Below, one piece after another: positions 5,496-8,178 of a stretch of 8,178 nt of DNA. Numbering within the stretch: the first letter of the stretch is position 1; each line of letters begins with the position of its first letter. Origin of the DNA: Sphingobacterium sp. UBA1575 (lineage in GTDB: Bacteria > Bacteroidota > Bacteroidia > Sphingobacteriales > Sphingobacteriaceae). Where the stretch lies: assembly GCA_002322865.1 (NCBI GenBank), contig DCOH01000033.1, positions 164,512 through 172,689 on the forward strand, given 5' to 3'. The position numbers and the translations under genes were made by a program. The notes beneath the pieces are model-generated. The model had not been told where the DNA came from. It ran no database searches and saw nothing but the letters and a program-made list of their open reading frames with translations.

Positions 5496-8178
5496 TTAAA
5501 AGTTAACTTCAAGACCAAGTGTATATTTCCTTGGCAATGGATAGGCACCACCAGAATATTCACCTTGAGGTGTGATTAATTCAGCATCTGGAACGTTTGC
5601 AGATTGAATGGTCAATACATTGTCCATCATACCGTAGAATCTAACGCGGTTCATACCGATACCTAATTTTTTAGTCAGGTTAGCTGGCAACAAATATCCA
5701 ACCGTAATGGTTTTGATTTTGAAATAATCGCCTTGTTCGTTCCACATGGTACTGAAAGGTAAGAATTGGTAGAAATAATTACCTGGTTGGATCGATGGGA
5801 AATTCGCTTGGAAATTAGGATCTTTTGCTTTCTCCGGGGTCCAATAATCTAATCCTTCTAAATCAGGAAGGCGTAGATTGGTGAAATTGTAAACATTTCC
5901 AGCAATGTTATTGAACTGATTTGCCTTTAAAGTATTGATGATATCACGGCCAAAGGTAAATGTACCTAAAATACCTAAAGTGAAGTTTTTATAAGTGAAT
6001 TCGTTGTAAAGACCTCCAGTGAACTTAGGGTTTGGATCACCTGTAGGAACTAAGTCACCATCAGCAGCTCCTTTATCTTCATCGCTCCATACATCCCAAT
6101 CACCATTCACATCTAACCAGTTTGGATAACCTGGTAATACCGGATTGTAGGTTTTGAAGTAGGACAATTTACTACCTGTGATTGGGTTTACAGGGATATC
6201 TTCCAAGCGGTTATAAACTCCTTGGTAAATCATCTGTGCCCATTGGTAAATTGGACTTCCTACCCGGAACAATAACTGTTGATTGTACCCGTAAGTATCC
6301 GCATAGAAACTCTTATCATTATATGGAAGAGATCCGATTCTATTTTTATTATAGGTAAGGTTTAAATTTGTATTCCATTGGAAATCCCTTCCAGAAGGCA
6401 TATTTCTAGTCGAAATAGATAAATCAAAACCTTCGTTATAGATCGTCATAGGGACGTTATAAGATAGTTTAGTGTATCCCGTATAGAAAGGATAAGGGAA
6501 GGAAAGGATAGGATCCTTTGTGATCTTACGGTATGCATCGAATACGATGTTCAACCTGTTGTCCAACATGTTCAAATCAAAACCAATATTAGATTGCTCT
6601 GATTTGTTCCAAGTTAGGTTTGGTAGAGTTAATGGTTTATCAAAAGATGGGGTTGCAATATTCTCGCCATCATATGTGGTTGTTGATAGATCCCAAACGT
6701 TGAAAGGTGCATAGAAATCTGCAGGTAACACCCCAGATCTACCCCAGCTACCCCTAAATTTCAAGAAGTTTACAAACTCCAGGTTTTTCATGAATGCTTC
6801 ATCAGATGCAACCCAACCTAATGATAGGGAAGGGAAGTAACCCCATTTGGTATCTTTACCAAAACGGGAAGAAGCATCAGCTCTCCATGAAGCATTGAAA
6901 AGATATTTCGCTTTGTAATCATAAGCGAATTGTCCCATATAGGAAACAAGTCCAGAATTTCTTCTATTGCTTGAACCGTAAAGATCTTTTTGTGCAACAC
7001 CTTGTACCACGTGGATATCATCTGTAGGTAGGTTATATCCAGTTAAGTTAAGGTTTTTGAAATCGTCGTACTGAAAAGACTGAATACCGGTAAAGGTAAT
7101 ATTGTGATCCTCAGCCAGTGTTTTAGTATAGTTGATGACATTCGCTAAGTTATAGGTAAATGCATCATTCTTGTTGGAAGCTGCGAAGTTCGTACCACCA
7201 TTCAGCTCTCTTGGCTGAAATTGATCACGACGATCTAAGTTTGCCTGAACCGAAGCTTCGAAGGAATATTGCAAACCTGGGATAATATCAACATAGGTTT
7301 TGGAGAACATGTTCAGAACGTCTGTTTTGTTGTCGTCCAATAACTTGTCATATTGTCCTAGGTAAAAATCATAATCTGCATCGGATAGTCCAACAAAAGA
7401 AGAAGGCATACCAGCTTGGTTTACCGGAACGATTTCATTAATACCACGACCCAAACCTCTTTTTCTGCTCATTCTAGTGGTAGAGAACATCAGGTCACTC
7501 CGAAGGAATGAAGCTAGGTTAAAGCCAAAATTACCTCTTAATGAATAACGTTTGAAACCCGTATTTCTAACAATACCATCTTCATTATAATAGCCTAAGG
7601 AAAGACGGTAATTAACGATGTCAGTACCTCCAGATATACTTCCATCTACGTTGTCGATGTTACCGGAAGTATAAAAAAGATCTTGCCAATCCGTTGCATT
7701 GTTATAGCTTGTGTTCAAACTATCGGTCAATGCTTGTGTAAATCCGCCTCCGTAATTACTTGGTGTGGAGTATTGGCTTAGGATATTCATTTTTTCCCAA
7801 CGCTCTGTAGAACCTAATAAGGTTTTTTGCAATTCAGGTCTTTCTGTGATCCCTTTGTAATACGATAAACGGATTTGAGGTTTTCCAGACCTACCTGATT
7901 TGGTTTTGATAATGATGACACCGTTTGCACCTCTAGAACCCCAAACCGCTGTCGCCGAAGCATCCTTTTGAACAACGATGCTCTCGATGTCATTGATGTT
8001 GATACCTGCGATGTAGTTGGTTCCTGTAGCAGAAGATGTAGCCAAGTCATTTACGGACAAAGGCATACCATCGATAATGTACAATGGGGAACTCATAGTG
8101 TTCGCCAAATCCACTTCCGAATTCAGGTCAGGTGAGATGGTGGTATTACCACGTACGGTGAAGGTGTTTCTGGCACCT
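5496..8178 (-). CDS. SusC/RagA-family TonB-dependent outer-membrane transporter (5' end missing)
   Basis: The frame stays open to the window edge and gives 893 complete codons, so the true start lies outside; the GTG at 8114 sits inside the plug domain and is not a start. The visible part begins in the plug (GARNTFTVRGNTTI) and runs through LYIIDGMPL and the hallmark IESIVVQKDASATAVWGSRG followed by ANGVIIIKTKSG (about 65-95). It then continues as the long 22-strand beta-barrel. A Ca-binding-like loop, DVNGDWDVWSDED, lies at about 689-701, just before NPKFTGGLYNEFTYKNFTLG. The C-terminus, RKYTLGLEVNF, ends in Phe as expected for the signal recognised by the BAM machinery. Missing are the signal peptide, the carboxypeptidase-regulatory-like domain, the TonB box and any STN domain that would indicate anti-sigma control. 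SusC imports the ligand captured by SusD across the outer membrane using TonB energy. It is the first visible gene of the four-gene operon, and its promoter is out of view. Confidence 0.95.
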   Translation of the reverse strand, partial: GARNTFTVRGNTTISPDLNSEVDLANTMSSPLYIIDGMPLSVNDLATSSATGTNYIAGININDIESIVVQKDASATAVWGSRGANGVIIIKTKSGRSGKPQIRLSYYKGITERPELQKTLLGSTERWEKMNILSQYSTPSNYGGGFTQALTDSLNTSYNNATDWQDLFYTSGNIDNVDGSISGGTDIVNYRLSLGYYNEDGIVRNTGFKRYSLRGNFGFNLASFLRSDLMFSTTRMSRKRGLGRGINEIVPVNQAGMPSSFVGLSDADYDFYLGQYDKLLDDNKTDVLNMFSKTYVDIIPGLQYSFEASVQANLDRRDQFQPRELNGGTNFAASNKNDAFTYNLANVINYTKTLAEDHNITFTGIQSFQYDDFKNLNLTGYNLPTDDIHVVQGVAQKDLYGSSNRRNSGLVSYMGQFAYDYKAKYLFNASWRADASSRFGKDTKWGYFPSLSLGWVASDEAFMKNLEFVNFLKFRGSWGRSGVLPADFYAPFNVWDLSTTTYDGENIATPSFDKPLTLPNLTWNKSEQSNIGFDLNMLDNRLNIVFDAYRKITKDPILSFPYPFYTGYTKLSYNVPMTIYNEGFDLSISTRNMPSGRDFQWNTNLNLTYNKNRIGSLPYNDKSFYADTYGYNQQLLFRVGSPIYQWAQMIYQGVYNRLEDIPVNPITGSKLSYFKTYNPVLPGYPNWLDVNGDWDVWSDEDKGAADGDLVPTGDPNPKFTGGLYNEFTYKNFTLGILGTFTFGRDIINTLKANQFNNIAGNVYNFTNLRLPDLEGLDYWTPEKAKDPNFQANFPSIQPGNYFYQFLPFSTMWNEQGDYFKIKTITVGYLLPANLTKKLGIGMNRVRFYGMMDNVLTIQSANVPDAELITPQGEYSGGAYPLPRKYTLGLEVNF

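Noticed and set aside
6520..8050. Alternative frames inside susC (6520-6714 plus, 6818-7021 minus, 7814-8050 minus)
   Set aside because: SusC is unmistakable over the whole stretch; these frames match nothing.
5496..8114. Starting the susC gene at 8114
   Set aside because: The codon there is an internal GTG. The frame continues upstream to the window edge with good SusC plug sequence (GARNTFTVRGNTTI), so the gene is cut by the window and the start lies outside.

Overview
The window looks like a chromosomal segment of a Bacteroidota bacterium, most likely a Sphingobacterium- or Pedobacter-type member of the Sphingobacteriaceae. This is inferred from the SusC/SusD outer-membrane pair, lipoproteins with the Cys-Lys-Lys start typical of the group, an AT-rich base composition and the lack of Shine-Dalgarno sequences. 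I see no mobile element, tRNA, rRNA or CRISPR array. The genus is an inference, since no marker gene is present.

Left part (1-2240). The minus strand carries the first 58 codons of an alpha/beta hydrolase, cut by the window edge, and a roughly seven-helix inner-membrane protein of unknown function. Divergent from these, on the plus strand, a 71-residue membrane protein is followed by a macrolide 2'-phosphotransferase-family kinase with all its active-site residues. These two genes probably form an operon. Their junction carries a perfect 17-bp tandem duplication that copies both the stop-codon region of the first gene and the start codon of the second.

Right part (2328-8178, minus strand). 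Four tightly packed genes read right to left: susC (5' end outside the window), susD, a fasciclin (FAS1)-domain lipoprotein and a DUF5007-type lipoprotein. The gaps are 12, 4 and 2 bp, so this is one operon. SusC is a TonB-dependent outer-membrane channel and SusD is its surface lipoprotein lid. The other two are expected to be surface-exposed accessory lipoproteins, perhaps extra ligand-binding or adhesive subunits. No glycoside hydrolase, protease or other degradative enzyme lies in the visible part, so the ligand cannot be named. A strong hairpin with a T-rich tail at 2276-2307 ends the operon and sits between it and the convergent phosphotransferase gene.

No gene-free stretch exceeds about 185 bp. 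The most interesting items are the four-gene SusC-SusD-FAS1-DUF5007 transport/binding cassette of unknown ligand and the duplicated cistron junction before the phosphotransferase.
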